From Hypomesus transpacificus (lineage: Eukaryota; Chordata; Actinopteri; Osmeriformes; Osmeridae), in the NCBI RefSeq assembly GCF_021917145.1, contig NC_061065.1:11405412-11469411 (forward strand): 64,000 bases of DNA. Reading direction: 5' to 3'. Below, piece after piece: positions 38,737-51,572 of this stretch (positions within the stretch are counted from its first letter, which is position 1; each line of letters opens with the position of its first letter). The position numbers and the translations under genes are program-made. The notes beneath the pieces are model-generated. The model searched no databases. It was not told where the DNA came from and saw only the letters and a list, made by a program, of their open reading frames with translations.

Positions 38737-41616
38737 CTACTCAATGAGCTTCTTTGCTTTGAAGAAGCGGCGGAGGTAGAACACCTGCCAGGTGGCCAGG
38801 CCAATCAGACAGCACATTGAGAAAATGCTGAAGTACAAAACACGGGTGTTTGTAGACTCTGAAATTAATAGAAAGAAATATCAGCAATGTAATTCAATTC
38901 ATAGAGTTTTGGGTGTTGTCTTAATTATTGCAAAATCAGCCCAGTGGACAAAACAGAACTTGGAGTTGTTTCCCTTTTATCAGAGCTTGATACATCCATG
39001 TTGTGAGTGACCTTCAGTATTCCTACCATTGGTGTCCCTCATCTCCTCCTCCCTCTTCTTCATGTAGGCAAAATCATTCACAATGGACTCTGACAGGTCC
39101 TCCAGTCTCCTGAGCTCCACTTCCAGGGGCTTCAGCTTTTCCACTTTAGCAATCTGATAGGATAGAAGACCCAACAATCAACAACACATCATGTTCACGT
39201 GATTTAGATAAAAGGACTCACCACCTCACCCTTTAACCTTAAAAAATAAACTTGAGGGTCAGTAGGGAACAGTATATGATTGCCAACTGTATTTGAATTA
39301 AATATGCTATGACCTTTTGTCCAGTAGATGGCCCTCTTGAGCTCCTATATTTCGAAAACTTTGTAGCAATCAATGCCAAGGACAAACTGATTCTGTTTTT
39401 ATAAAGAAACCAAGAGAATACACAGTTTGTTCTTTCATGTTTTATCTTCTCACAAGTTCAAAGCTTATATGTGAGGCCCGATACATAAAGTATTAGGTTC
39501 AACAAGTTTCTAATCATTGCTTGCCAACTTGACAAAATGTTCAGTAATTACAGACGAGTGATCTCATCTGGGAGAGATCCACGCCAATAGAACAATCTGT
39601 TCAAATGTTGTGTAACTGGTACGCATTTGTGCATGCCTATTGGACGTGTTGGCCCTAAATTTGTTCTGCTGTCTACTATAACACGCATTTGGCTTCAGGC
39701 GTACATTCACACAATACGCTGCCGTTCTCCTGCCCACTCAGGAACTGGAATTCACTCAGCAGAATGTGTGTGGTGTGTGTATCTGTCTGAGTGGGTGGAG
39801 GGTGATTCTCAGTCTAGAGGGCTTCCTAGCTCCCCGCCCCCCCCCCCCTCCCCTTCTTAAAATCGAGTCATCTGGCATTGGCATTTTCAACTCAAATTTG
39901 AAAAGGGAATAATATACCTATTAATTTCTCTCCATACGCATTATGTGGCATAAATATAATATTTTATAAACATTACAATTACAAAGGAGTAAGTCAAATT
40001 AGAATGCCAAGCAGCAATTTTCCTTCATTTAAAGAAAAAAATATTATTCAAACTAGACTACTCACCTCTTCATAGTTCTTGGCCTCCACCCCATGCTTCA
40101 TGTCCAGGTTGACCAGTTGGTCTGGGACCCTCCCAGTTCCTGATTGACATAAGACACAGATTCAAGTTGAAGCCAAAATTCTGGTCACATTCAACCTGAA
40201 TTGTTCATTTTGCTTAAATAATCTTTAAATAGAGTATGCAAGACACATGTGACAAATATTGTCCTTAACTTACTAGACTGAAGTGTCAAATCACTGTAAC
40301 TGAATATATTTAAATAATCACCAGTTACCAGTATTTTCTAACAACAAACTAATGGCTGACTGCATGTCTACTCACCCATTGGAGATTTGCTCTCAAAGCA
40401 CACCTCAAACATGTCATAATCCTCCGTAGTAAAGGCAAACTTTCCTTTTGTGGCATCTTCCTTGGAGTACAGGGTGTGAGTCGAGGAATCTGTAATCTAA
40501 AATATTAAGACTTGATATCAGACCCTTCCTAAGTAAACCACATCCGTATTCGAGCAGACAATTGATCATTTATATACAGTTTACCTTTACTTACAAAATG
40601 AATACATGCCCAATTGCCCATAGTAATACATTGAGTAACATTCTGTAAACCAATGATCTGACAGATGGTGCACGTTTCCTGCTATTTTGTAGTTAAGGGT
40701 CTACACACTATTTTCACAAATCAAACCAGTACATCTAATTTTATTGAAAGTGATAATGTTATGTGTTTTTTTATCATAATTTTTTATCATTTTTTATCAG
40801 CCTGCTAAACGTAGCTAGCTGTGTGGGAAGCAAGCTAAAATTTTCGTTGGGCAAACTGGGCTAAGACTGACGTGTAACATCCTAATAAGAGTTCACCACA
40901 GTGACAGAACAGGTACATTTGCCAAAAGTAAATCACCAGAAACACAGATTTCAGAGATACCGTATTTAAACGTTGATACGCGACCAGTATATAACCATAT
41001 AATGAGTGTACAAAATTAATCCACAGTTCACGTAAGAAAACATAAAGACGAGCTGGCATAAGTGTAAAACCAGGAAAGGCACGTCAGGCCCACAACACAG
41101 TTTGCTAGCTGACGACTCTCAACCTCTGCTACTGCTAGCTCAGTAGCTTAATAGCAATAGCAAAGACAGACTAATAATTGGACGCAGCTTGTTAAGATGT
41201 CACTCGCTAGCTAACTTCACCCAGCTACTTTAGATACAAGTTTTTTTTCTTTAATTGATAGATAGCAAGATAATGTGCATTTTTACATAGGTAGCTAGTT
41301 AGCCAAGTCAGGGCCCACTAGTGTTAGCTAACCTAGCTTAGCTGGTTTAAATCAATCGGTTAGCTCTAGATTGCTAACAACTAAACCAGTATTCTGCTAA
41401 GCTAGCTTGGCTTTGCGACATCCTCGCCACCAAACTCACCTTTAGGTTTGTTTTGGTGTTCGCTTGTTCGGAAATGTCATACTCCCCTGTGACGAGAACG
41501 TCTTTGTGGATCTCTTCCCGTAAACATTTCCTGGAATTAACTGGTAATGAGAATGAAATTGAAAATACCGATTCAATGAGAACCGGTAAAAGCAGTAAGA
41601 AAACGAACCGAGCCAT
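38737..41616 (-). CDS. tmed10: Transmembrane p24 trafficking protein 10 (p23/TMP21)
   Basis: Five coding exons on the minus strand give 206 aa (human 219): 41616-41440, 40496-40376, 40139-40066, 39153-39027 and 38858-38737. Residues 1-19 are a signal peptide ([19 protein letters not shown]). The GOLD domain follows ([20 protein letters not shown], later [14 protein letters not shown]), then a coiled-coil segment ([20 protein letters not shown]). Next come one membrane helix ([15 protein letters not shown]-like) and the short cytosolic tail [11 protein letters not shown]. That tail has the FF motif for COPII and the KK motif for COPI coats. The protein is a type I membrane cargo receptor cycling between ER and Golgi and is a member of the p24 family. 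Exon 1 of the fish gene lacks the longer Pro-rich N terminus of the human protein. As in mammals, the gene sits next to fos. Confidence 0.97.
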
Positions 41617-41639
41617 GGCTGTTAGCTACTAGCAAGCAG

Positions 41640-44600
41640 CAAGCTAGCCGAAATAAACACTGGCTACCCCAAATCAAACTGACGGGCTTAGGCAGCTCAA
41701 TAGCGCAACCGCTGTCCAGGAGGGATATGTGCATGTATTTTAGAAAACAAATATTGTTATTTACTATACCCAGAAATCCAGCCAAGTTTAACTGCGACAC
41801 TTACAAGTCCAACAAATATTATGGACTGCTGGTGTACTACGGACAATGAATAGACTAGGTTTACACGGCGTCTTTCAGTTCTAGTCAAAGCCTTCGAAAA
41901 TAAATATGCCTCTATTTTTATTTGTAATAAAAAAAAAAAAAATGGTAATTAGGTTATCATTTTGTGTCTTGTTTCAAATTAAGTTACCATAAAAGGACCA
42001 TGTCTGTTCCATGGCAAAATATCCAACATGCCTCAATTGCACCACTGCACAATTGCACCACTATTATTATTATTATTATTTTCTTTTTAATTATATTATT
42101 TAATAGTATATTATTATTATGTTTTTTTTGTGTGCAATTTGTAATTTACAGAAACTGTGCCTATTTTATTTTTTATTTTATTCCCATACTGATAAATATT
42201 TTTCCAGTTCTGCATTGCATTACAGCCAGAGCAGTGTGGATTAATCCTCAACAGTATGAGAACAGGAATATCATATTCAGGGTTCACTGGGGTATTAAGA
42301 AATCCCCAAGGCTATTATTTTGTTGTCAGCGGTACAGGGATTACCCAATTACGTTTGACAGAGCTGTCCAGTTTCCAGGGAAACATCCCCTCACTGGTTC
42401 CCAAGAGGCGATCCGGCACTAGATGCTCTCTGCTTAGCAGAGAGTCTTCTACAGAGTAAGCAGTCATCATTGGACAGAGATGCCCCTTCAGTATTATTCC
42501 TTAGTGCATTAAATAACTACTCAGAAATCTATGTCATCATACTGACACGTTGAAATCCTACACACCTTGCAGTCTTCACAGACTTTAACGTCAATTCACC
42601 CAACCGAGCAATGGTTAATTATATTCTACAGGATTTCCCTGAAGGACTGTGCTGGAGTAGTGAACTGCTCGAAATAAAACGTGTGTTACCCGCCATTTTC
42701 ACAAGAGAGAAGGTAACAAGCCTGCTTGCGTCACTAGCCAGGTCAGACGTTAAGGAATATGGCACCTTCAAAAGCAGGTAGACAGAATGACGCAAGTGTG
42801 TCTCCACACCCTAAATCTAAGGGCTTTCACTATCTGGATCAGTGACTTTATTACCCATGCTGTAGACACAATGAGAATAGCACACCTCCTGCCACTGATA
42901 GTGGGTTGGAAATGCAAAGTGGATGTTTGCCAATGTTGGTTTTTAAAGGTCCCAAAGCTTATTGTGGGACTGCTCTTAGTGCCTGTAGTTCTGCACCAAG
43001 GCTTAATTTCGGGAAATAGATTTCAGATACAGTATTAGGGGACCACTAACGCCTGTATAAAAGCATCCAAAAACAGCATGTCATGGGATCTTTAAGCATT
43101 AGTATCCAGTATTTAAGTATCAGTATCCAGGATTGTCATTTGTCCTATTCCTGTGAAAGTATGGAAAACATGGCCTCAAAGGTGAATGTCAACACATGAC
43201 ATTTTGACCCAGCCATCTCATATTGAAATATGTGCACCATTACATCAGAAATAGATTTTTCCAATATTAGTTTTAGCATTTTTTATTGCTTTAGCCTAAG
43301 TGTAAAAAATACATTCACTGAATTGTAATGTTGTTCGTCATACACACAGACTAAGGCAGGAAATTAGGTTGTATTTCTGGATTTCCAAAGCGTTAAACAT
43401 CTGCACACTTGAGAGTCAAGAGATGGCAGTTGACGGTCTTCCGTGAAAATGGAAGCAATCCAAATCGGGCTCTTGTTGTCATGGCATGTTGGCTCCTCCG
43501 TCATCACTGTACTAAACAAATTCATCGAGCCAGGGTCGTCTCTTTCCCTATACCTCCTTCTCTCACGCATTTTTTATCCCTCCTTCTTATCGTCTCTTTC
43601 TCTCCATCTCTCTCTGTCTCCCTCCCAGCCTCTCTCACGCACACACACTCCTTATCCTTTTTCCTTTTTTTCTCCCCTCTCCTTCTCAGGCGTACGCTGC
43701 CTGCCTCCTCCCCTGGGTAGGAGCACCGACGCAGGTTGGCGTCACAATGTTCTAATTTTACTGCTGTTGATGCTGATGTTAAAAGAAGCAACGAGCACCT
43801 GCTATTTCTGCAACTGCCCCATCTCCCAGAGCCTGGCAAGTGGTATTAATAGAGAAAGTTGGTAGATAGTTATCACATGTAGGAGCATCACTAAAGCTAG
43901 GAGGAAGCACATCTTTTGTGTGAGGGAACATTGAACAGCCATTGAATAGCCCAGTCAGAGTCCACTGAAACATACTTATGAAACAAGAGTCCGGGGTCAC
44001 TGGGTGCTTTTCTCACACAGACATAGAAAATGGTTGCCTATTAAGAAGTGGGTTGAGAATTATGAACTGCTATAGATTCTGGGCTGCGATCAATATTACT
44101 GTAATTTTACATTTTCAGAGTGTTCCAGTCTTTAATCTTTTCGGTGCTATCTGACTAAATTCCCTGGAAAAATTGCATTAAGGGGGAATGGTGATGCAAT
44201 AGTGAGTGCAGTGCAACAGCGGGTGTGATCTCAGGAGTGTTGCACAAAAAGGGTGTGTCTAACATACAGGCCGCAAAACAGTCAGCGCAAAGGCAGTTAT
44301 GCTGTGTTGACTTCCGCCCTTTGTGCACAAGGACATGTACAACACATTTCCTGGGTAGAGTTATTGAGCAAATGCCTGTGACAATTTTATCCATACAAGG
44401 GACATTTCAGACCAGAGGGAAATAAGAGCTAATAGTGACTGTATGGTCTTTAACCATGAATGATTAGCTCACCTTTTTACACATTTTACCATTCAATTTC
44501 AGAATGATTGGGTAATCATACTTCTTGATTAGCAATTAATTATTTCTGGTTGCAGTGTTGACATAACTTGAATAGCCATATACTTTCATTATGACTGTAA

Positions 44601-45590
44601 CTGTATGATGAACGATGATATGTTTTGTACCAAAACACATCACAAACAAACATCTCATGCACTTTTAAAATGCCTTTTTGGCATCAGCAAAGAGATGCAA
44701 GGACTGGTTGATATCAATAATTAATAAACATCACTTTACCCTGAAAAAACAGCAGGCTACTAGCCTTTGTACTGTCAACCCAGACACCCAGTTTGGCCCA
44801 AGTAAATGTCTGTCCGTTTGTACAGTTCTAAGAATAACAGAATAATAAATATAATATGTGGAATAGTGTTTAAAAGGAAATAATTTAAAATGAAATAGAA
44901 CTGTCGCCCTATCTTCTATGATCCTATTTTTTATTGAGAAACGAACAGGTGAGACAGACTTAAATTCCAAAAGGGCAATATGAAGTATTACTACTTTGCC
45001 TGGCAAATACTGTGACTTTTTTTGGAGAAGTATTGTGTATGTGTATATTCAAGCAAGACTTATAGCTAACATTTCACATTTCAGACAGATCAGTCTCTGG
45101 CACATTATACAGCCATAATTCTAAGACATGTTTGAAACGTTTCTGATCGTCGATGTTTGAGAACCGGGAAAAAAGCAAAATCTTTATTTGGGCACGGAAG
45201 TTAAACGTCAGCCCACTAGCGTTACAGGGTAAAAAATGGAAAAGAACGCACTGACGTATGAGCTCTGACGCGTAGTCAACCTTGGCAACAGACGGAACAA
45301 TAAATAGAGCCAACGCTGTGAGGTGCAGGAGAAATAGACCACTGTCTCTTAGGAGGTCTAATATTAGACAGTCGTTTAATTGCCCCCAAGTAAAGCGATT
45401 CCATGCAATTTCTCCTGAAAGGTTGGGTGTTTCAGAGTCGATATGATAACGCAGCAGGCATTTCGACAGGTTATAGTCGTAGCCAGGCTAGATTATTCTG
45501 GAATAGTACATTTGGCTGCATTCTTCCCAAGGAAGACAGGCCTTCAGACAACAATTTCGACGCAAAATAGGCTATATTTAAATGTCATAT
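41640..45590. other. intergenic region between tmed10 and fos, no gene seen
   Basis: No exon or RNA gene was recognised. It contains an A-run near 41,928-41,942, an (ATT)n stretch at 42,061-42,080 and an interspersed repeat (listed). The tmed10 promoter should lie just above 41,616. The reading frames at 43,400-43,870 cross a TC-rich stretch and are not credible. Confidence 0.55.
42975..43095 (+). repeat. interspersed repeat fragment
   Basis: The stretch has GTAGTTCTGCACCAAGGCTT, GGGGACCACTAACGCCTGTA and TCATGGGATCTTTAA. I associate this set of motifs with a dispersed fish repeat. It is only a fragment and no coding frame is present. Confidence 0.45.
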
Positions 45591-45591
45591 A

Positions 45592-45597
45592 TTTATT
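45592..45597 (-). other. poly(A) signal of fos (AATAAA)
   Basis: AATAAA on the minus strand about 540 bp after the fos stop. The 3' UTR would run from 46,138 to about 45,575 and includes a few ATTTA pentamers, the motif of unstable early-response mRNAs. Confidence 0.6.
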
Positions 45598-46138
45598 TTG
45601 TTACAAGGTTTGCAAACAATGATCAACAGTTTGCATTTGTTCCCTTTAAACACTATGTAAAAAAATAGATTTGATAAATTAAAAACGCTAACGTTTTCAC
45701 AGAAAACTTTCATACTAAGTTACATCACTCAGACCATGGTTAAAGCACATCATGTTTTAAATAACACAATACTCTCACATTCCATCAACCAGAAAACAAA
45801 ATAGCTCAAGATCTATTGCTCTGAACAACATATAGCAACACTACATCAACTTGGGTTATCTAGCACCATAAAATGTAATATAAATTGTCTATTTTGTAAA
45901 CTCAGACTATTAGGTGGTATTAGTTAAAACATGCTTATACTTGCTACATAAGAAGAGACAAGTAGGCTAATATAGTTAGTTCAGATTAAGAACAAATCAT
46001 AATGATAACAACCATAACAGATTTGCTTCCTGGTAGTAGAAGTCCTTTCCATAGCCCTGCGATTTGTTATTTGCACATCTACATAACATCAAGTACGTGT
46101 GCTCTGGATAAAGTGTTAATTTGAAAGGAAGAGTGTCT

Positions 46139-47931
46139 TTAAAGAGCTAGCAGGGTGGGGGAACTGAGGGAGTCGGAGGACTGATCGTTGCTGTTGCTGC
46201 CTCTCCTGTGGGCGATACCGCAGGTGGGGAAGGTTTCTGCCTCTGGGTAGCTGAACACAAAGGAAGACGTGTAGGTGGTACAGGAGGGAGTGCAGGTGAC
46301 TACAGGTGTGCACAGGGACTCAAAGTCATTGCTGGCAGAGGTGTAGAGGGGCTCCCAGTCCTGGTTGTAGAGTGAGTTGGACAGGTCCACTTCAGGAACC
46401 GACCTCGCCGTCTCCATCTCTGTCTTGGCCAGCAAGTCGAGAGACTCCTCGAGCGTGGAGTCCAGGTCGGACATCTTGACTGCACCACTGGTGTTGGAGG
46501 CGTTGGAGAGGAGAGGGCTGCTGGAGAAGAGGGAGATGGAGGTGGATATGGTGTTGGCCTGGCTGGTGGGTGCCACAGTAATGGTATTCTGGGGCTGTGG
46601 GATTAGCTCGATGGGAGAGAGGGAAGTGGTGTGGAATCCAGAGTTCAGGTCAGAGGGGATCTTGCAGATAGGCTTGTGGGCGGCCAGGATGAATTCTAGC
46701 CTTTCCTTCTCCTTCAGTAGGTTGGCAATATCGTTCTGAATGCTTGACTTCTCATCCTCCAGTTCATCAGTTTCCTGCCAATCAAGAGGGAGAAGCACTG
46801 TTAATTTGGCTGTTAATTAACATCGTTTTTAGCACTGGAGATGAATTATAAATATGCAATAAGTCTCGCTGGATTGTGTATTTGAATACTTACAGCTTGG
46901 AGAGTGTCGGTAAGCTCTCTTCTCCTGTTGCGGCACTTGGCTGCTGCCTGCTTGTTCCTCTCTCTGCGGACTTTCTTTTTCTCTTCCTCCTCAGCTGAAA
47001 CCTGGCAAAAAGAAAAACAATCACATTATTTCTCAACTCTTTGATTCTATCTCTATGTCATATGTAACCTTAAAGGACACAGGGCTGCTTTTTATATTGA
47101 CAGGGACACTCCCTCTTGTGTAAGTCACTGCCAGTTCTTGGTTATGATAATTACCTGTTCCATCTTGCTCCTCCTGGAAGAACCGTGGCCCTTGTTGCTT
47201 GTGGACTTCATTGCTGCCCTTGAATAGGATGGGCTGGGGCTTGAGCTGTAGGGATTGCGTCTGTTAGAAGGGGCCACTGACGAAATAAGCGGCTGGACCA
47301 TCCACTGCAAGTCTGGGCTCGCAGATATGGCTGTGACTGTGGGGATGAAGGAGGCACTTTCCACTGTCAGGTCAGTGAAGTCCTGTAGGGAATTAAGGGA
47401 AACGCTGGTCAGAACAGGACATATAAATATATTGCAGACATTGGGTGAAGCAATGCACTGCATATGAATGAAGCAGTGGTCTATATAAAGCAGGGTGGTC
47501 TATAAATATCCCCGTGATGTAAGCTATGACGTTAACATCTCTCTGGAGTTTCTTGGTGAATGAAGATTGCGTGCCTTGTTACAGAGTTAATGTTCAATCA
47601 ACTTGACATACTATAGTGGACTTTTGATGCATATAATTCTGCCTCTCTTACACAAAATAATAGAATCAGTAATCAATCATTTTCGATGTTCTGGTTCTGG
47701 TAGGTTGAGCACAAGTTGAATCGTTGTGTTCTTTCTTCAATTAAATAAGCAATGCGCATTTGATTGATCAACATAGATCAACATTGATCAACATACCTGA
47801 GATTGGGGAGATCCCATGCTTGAATATGATCCCGCAGGAGAAGGGTAGTATGCTAGGTTGTCACCAACTGGAGAAGCGGTGCTGCAGCGGGATGAAGAGT
47901 CGCAATCTGTGTTGAAAGCGGTATACATCAT
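46139..47931 (-). CDS. fosab: Proto-oncogene c-Fos (AP-1 bZIP factor)
   Basis: Four coding exons on the minus strand give 368 aa (human 380): 47931-47797 (45 codons), 47382-47155 (76), 47001-46894 (36) and 46774-46139 (211 plus stop). The start is the first of two adjacent ATGs, [20 protein letters not shown]. Exon 2 has the Fos signature [20 protein letters not shown]. Exon 3 is the basic region ([17 protein letters not shown]). Exon 4 opens with the leucine zipper ([20 protein letters not shown]). The protein ends in [13 protein letters not shown], the conserved C-terminal transactivation and phosphorylation tail. Fos proteins pair with Jun to form nuclear AP-1. The symbol follows zebrafish naming for the tmed10-linked copy and is an inference from synteny. 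TATA and serum response elements lie upstream, and the gene is divergent to a second fos gene. Confidence 0.96.
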
Positions 47932-48102
47932 CGTTTCAGAAGATCACGAAAATGAAAAATGATTGAAAGGTTTGACGTTGTCTTCGAAGAAAGTGTTCGG
48001 TTGGCAAGTTTGACAGTTTAAGTCCTGAGTTTAGGTCCCGTGCTGTCGTGTTGATTTCTACGTTGCTCAAAGTTAGACTATCATCTCTCACTGCTCGATG
48101 GG

Positions 48103-48110
48103 TTTATATA
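48103..48110 (-). promoter_or_regulatory. TATA box of fos
   Basis: TATATAAA on the minus strand, 172 bp upstream of the fos ATG. It predicts a start of transcription near 48,075 and a 5' UTR of about 140 nt. Confidence 0.8.
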
Positions 48111-48147
48111 GCCTGGTCTTTCTTTTTTTTTTGTAGAGGAAAGCCTA

Positions 48148-48198
48148 CTGACGCGAAGAAGGTGGGACCATCTTTGCAGGGGAGGGGAATACGTCAAA
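48148..48198 (-). promoter_or_regulatory. CRE-like sites of the fos proximal promoter
   Basis: On the minus strand TTTTGACGTATT (around 48,190-48,197) and GCGTCAG (around 48,148-48,154) lie about 40 to 90 bp upstream of the TATA box. Mammalian c-fos has its main CRE near -60, so the position fits. Confidence 0.55.
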
Positions 48199-48390
48199 AC
48201 AAGTCCAAACTTTGTAATCTATCTACAAAATACGAATCCTAAGTATGTGACATATGCACAGTTATTTGAATAAAACTAAAGTTGTGTTCTTAAATATGAT
48301 TTTATTGTGAATAATTGTCCAGAGATGCATGTCTATAAGTTACAAGTTCCCCATTCCTAAAACATGGAACGTTCCAGAAGGGAACCCCAA

Positions 48391-48422
48391 TACGTAATTT
48401 GCCTTATATGGTACGCATCCTG
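48391..48422 (-). promoter_or_regulatory. serum response element with ETS and AP-1-like sites (fos)
   Basis: Read on the minus strand the order is CAGGAT (48,417-48,422, ternary complex factor/ETS site), five bases, CCATATAAGG (48,402-48,411, CArG box for SRF), then TTACGTA (48,391-48,397). This is the arrangement of the mammalian c-fos SRE (ETS, CArG, FAP). It lies about 330 bp upstream of the predicted start of transcription (human about -310). Confidence 0.85.
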
Positions 48423-51400
48423 TGAAAAAGGCGGACCCTGATTGGAAGGGGAGGGTAGTCTGTTCAACGCAGTAATGTGACGTTACGTAAAGAAAACAAG
48501 AGGTTGTTGTGAAGACAGCACGGGACAACTACGAGATATGGTCAAAAATGGCCACAGGTGTCATGTTTATATTAATTAAATATACCTAACATCGGTTGAA
48601 AAATGTGTGGTCTGTAACTGTTGTTTTCCTAATGTTGTTTCCTCAATGGTTTTGATTTGAACAAAGCGTATAAGACAGTGGAACTTACATACCCTTATTG
48701 CTACAAAAGTAGTATGTGATAACTAGTACAGTTTTGTAATGCATTCGAAGTTCTGAAGAACAAACATTAGGCAATTCTACGACCAGGCTTATCAGTGCAT
48801 TCCGGTGCATTTACTAGGGTAAGATGATTTATATATTCAAGCTAAGCAGATGTCGTGGTACTTTTCCATTTGTGTACAAACTGAGCAAAAATGTTGTCCC
48901 TTTGCTACACAGAAAAAGGGAGGCTATTTTCTCAAGCCCCAACAACATTCCTGTACCGCATGTCTTGCGCAATGGCAATATGTGTACCTGTGCGCGCGCA
49001 ATTCTGAGAAGGACGTGTATTGGGCGTGTACAGCAAGAAAGGTGTGTTTTTATTGTATTGGTTAGACCTCGCAGTCTCTCCTTAGTTCATCAACCCAAAG
49101 GTGTTCCCTCAGGAATGCTAGAGGTTTGCTTACTTCATCAAAATATAACTGCACCATCACAAAAACTAAAGGGCCTTTATTATTATATTTCATTTTATAG
49201 TTTATGTTTAATAATACTTAAAGGAAGTTGAAACATTTACAATTCCAAATTGAATTAGATTCATAATTGAGTCATGCTTTATTTGTATACGTTTTCAGAC
49301 ATTCTAAAATCCCAATAGGCTGGATTAAATTGCCATGGCTGGAATATCTCAATTTCGGATTAAAAAAATTAAACAAATATTTTACTAAACTTTTCATGTC
49401 ATGGAAAGTTGGTATCCACAATGGCTGTCTCGACTCTATCTGAATTCGCAGTATCAGCGTTTTCATTGGTTTCCTAATTTCAAGCAGCGTTTCCCAGGTT
49501 CATGTTTTGTTGAAAATTCTTCGTTGCCCTGACAACGCCCCACCCCTTCGCGTCAGTGACGCTCTCGGTTTGCATAGCTCTTTTCGGAGCTGAGCAAGTG
49601 GAATGGGACACCCTGCCTCCGCAGTCACGGACATTGTTTGTTTAGGTATCTAAACGAATTGGCTAGAGCTTTATTCAGAACATTTTGACTAAAGTGCATA
49701 ATCGCAATGTTTGTTCTAAAAGAGTGTACCAACAGGTTTGAGTTAGTTAGACAGTACTGTAGGTACTCAGTCAGCAAAATAAACTTAGGCCTATGCATTG
49801 TTAGTAGCCATAGCTGTAGGCTACTGTCTCTGGACAAACGTTTTTATCAAGTAGGCTAGGCAAATTGTTGTTTTCCCGTTAACCTTGATTGAGTTTAAAA
49901 TAAACAGCATCAGTGATACAAACAGTTGTTTGCTCTTCAGAACCCACCCCCGCCCCCTAATTCCCAATAACTAGCCTATATACCGAATTCGACAGTTGAA
50001 CACTTCTGATTCAAGCTCTGATGTCATCCTTTTCCTCAAATAGACTCCTTCAGAGAGTTTCTCACATTCAGTCTTAAGTTACCCCAAGTTAAAACATTTC
50101 TTTGAGGTGAAGTGATAGGGTCTATATTTATCTTAACATTTTCGCCCCCTTCTTCTTCAAAGGCGACCTAATGAACGACCACCCTAATGACATGCCGGTA
50201 AACGGGCCAGGGGGGCGTGACTGCCGGGAAAAGCACCGCTCTAGTATTTCAGGGTTCAGTTCGCAGTCTCATTTGAAAGCATTGTGAGGTCATCGAATGT
50301 GAACAATGGGGTTCTCGTCCACAATTCACGAGATTTGTGTATGCACGATATTCATTGAACAACCTAAACAGCCATGGTTTGAACGCAAGTAAATGGGTGC
50401 TGTAATGTGTGCTATAGCGTAGATCCGTGGCCATTATTTTTATAATAATTTAAATAATTGATCCGTTGTAATTGCAATCCTGCTTACTTGAGTTTTTCTT
50501 TTGTTTGAAACAGAACAACATAGCACTAGCTGAAATAGAGGGATTTGTGCGTCCATGTGAACCGGATTTACCATATATGGTCCTAGCGGTCCTCTTTGTG
50601 ATTGGCTGTCGCGATACAGCGACAAGTCTGTTGCTGGAGCTGTATCCATCTGGCTGTGTAATAGCATAATGACAAGGTATTAATAACTTTTACAACTAAA
50701 TGGCATAATTTCGGTTTGAATCATCATGAACTATTTATAATAGCTATACAGGCCATGCATACAGAGACATCTACATGCTGGTATAACAGCAAAAAAAGCA
50801 ATAATCGGCATTCATCAAGTCCTTCATCTCCAGCTTTATTATGCAATGATTAGAACACTACATAAAATCAACTGTATGTGTATTATGTGTAGGCTATATG
50901 TGACGCTGGATTAAGATAATTACATTTTGCAGTGGAACCGCATTGGAACGCATGGCAATGTTTTGTGACGTTATTTAAAAATGACAAAGGTAGCCTACTT
51001 GCTAAAATGTAGCCCAACACACTATAGCATATGTGCGTGAATTTGGCATCGTGGACGGGGACTACTATGTAGTTTAGTAATTATTATGAAAGTAGCCTAT
51101 GTGCTCAATGTAGCTATGTGTGCACAAAATGAACGTATCGGCTACGTAATGCAAATTCTGCATGGTGACGTAGTTCATTCATAAAGTGGGGATTTCATCC
51201 ACCGTTTTCTTGAAGGGGGATGTAATTTTAACATTAATTCAATTTGTAGCACTTGAATTATGTAATACGTTCAGATAAAGCTAAACAGTTTTATCTGCCT
51301 TATATAATGTTTACTCAGATGAGTTGTTTTGTTGAAACAATTAACCTGTTTATTTCCTTTCCATCAGCCTCCCCTCTTTCTGAAATGGTTTTGTCTCACC

Positions 51401-51432
51401 ACACCGATTTCATTCATAAAATTCGAGCTCAC
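48423..51432. other. shared intergenic region between divergent fos genes
   Basis: This 3-kb region has no exon. It carries clustered motif sites: TGACGTTACGTAA near 48,478-48,490; an RFX X-box-like GTTGCCCTGACAAC at 49,523-49,536; and the CRE-like palindrome GCGTCAGTGACGC at 49,550-49,562. The second ETS/CArG pair (listed separately) and a CRE (TGACGTAG) at 51,166-51,173 complete the set. Activity-regulated enhancers upstream of c-fos are known in mammals; equivalence here is inference. Confidence 0.6.
50562..50624 (+). promoter_or_regulatory. second ETS plus CArG element with CCAAT box
   Basis: CCGGAT (50,562-50,567, ETS) is followed after three bases by CCATATATGG (50,571-50,580, perfect CArG). 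Downstream are an inverted CCAAT box (ATTGGCTG, 50,601-50,608) and the inverted repeat TGTCGC...GCGACA (50,607-50,612 and 50,619-50,624). It lies about 900 bp before the start of the second fos gene and 2.5 kb from the first, so it could serve either. Confidence 0.65.
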
Positions 51433-51440
51433 TATAAAAG
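51433..51440 (+). promoter_or_regulatory. TATA box of second fos gene
   Basis: TATAAAAG 140 bp before the ATG at 51,573. It predicts a transcription start near 51,463. An imperfect CArG (CCTTATATAA, 51,298-51,307) lies 135 bp upstream. Confidence 0.75.
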
Positions 51441-51470
51441 GAGGAGATTTCCACTGTCTGAACAGTTACC

Positions 51471-51488
51471 ATGTACGTGAACCTCTAA
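51471..51488 (+). other. short upstream reading frame in 5' UTR
   Basis: ATG TAC GTG AAC CTC TAA, five codons and a stop, within the predicted 5' UTR of the second fos gene. It would begin only about 8 nt after the predicted start of transcription, so whether ribosomes use it is uncertain. Confidence 0.4.
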
Positions 51489-51572
51489 CACTGATAGGGA
51501 ATTCTGAATAATCAGAACAGCAAAATAGGTATTTTATTACTTACAGAAGAACAGTTGCCACCTGGGAAAAAG

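Noticed and set aside
43409-43865. Overlapping plus-strand frames of 103 and 140 codons
   Set aside because: They run through a pyrimidine-rich low-complexity stretch, and their frames overlap each other and a minus-strand frame.
51555-51572. Upstream in-frame start of the second fos gene at a TTG
   Set aside because: Not an ATG. The first in-frame ATG is 51,573 and matches the Fos N-terminal pattern.
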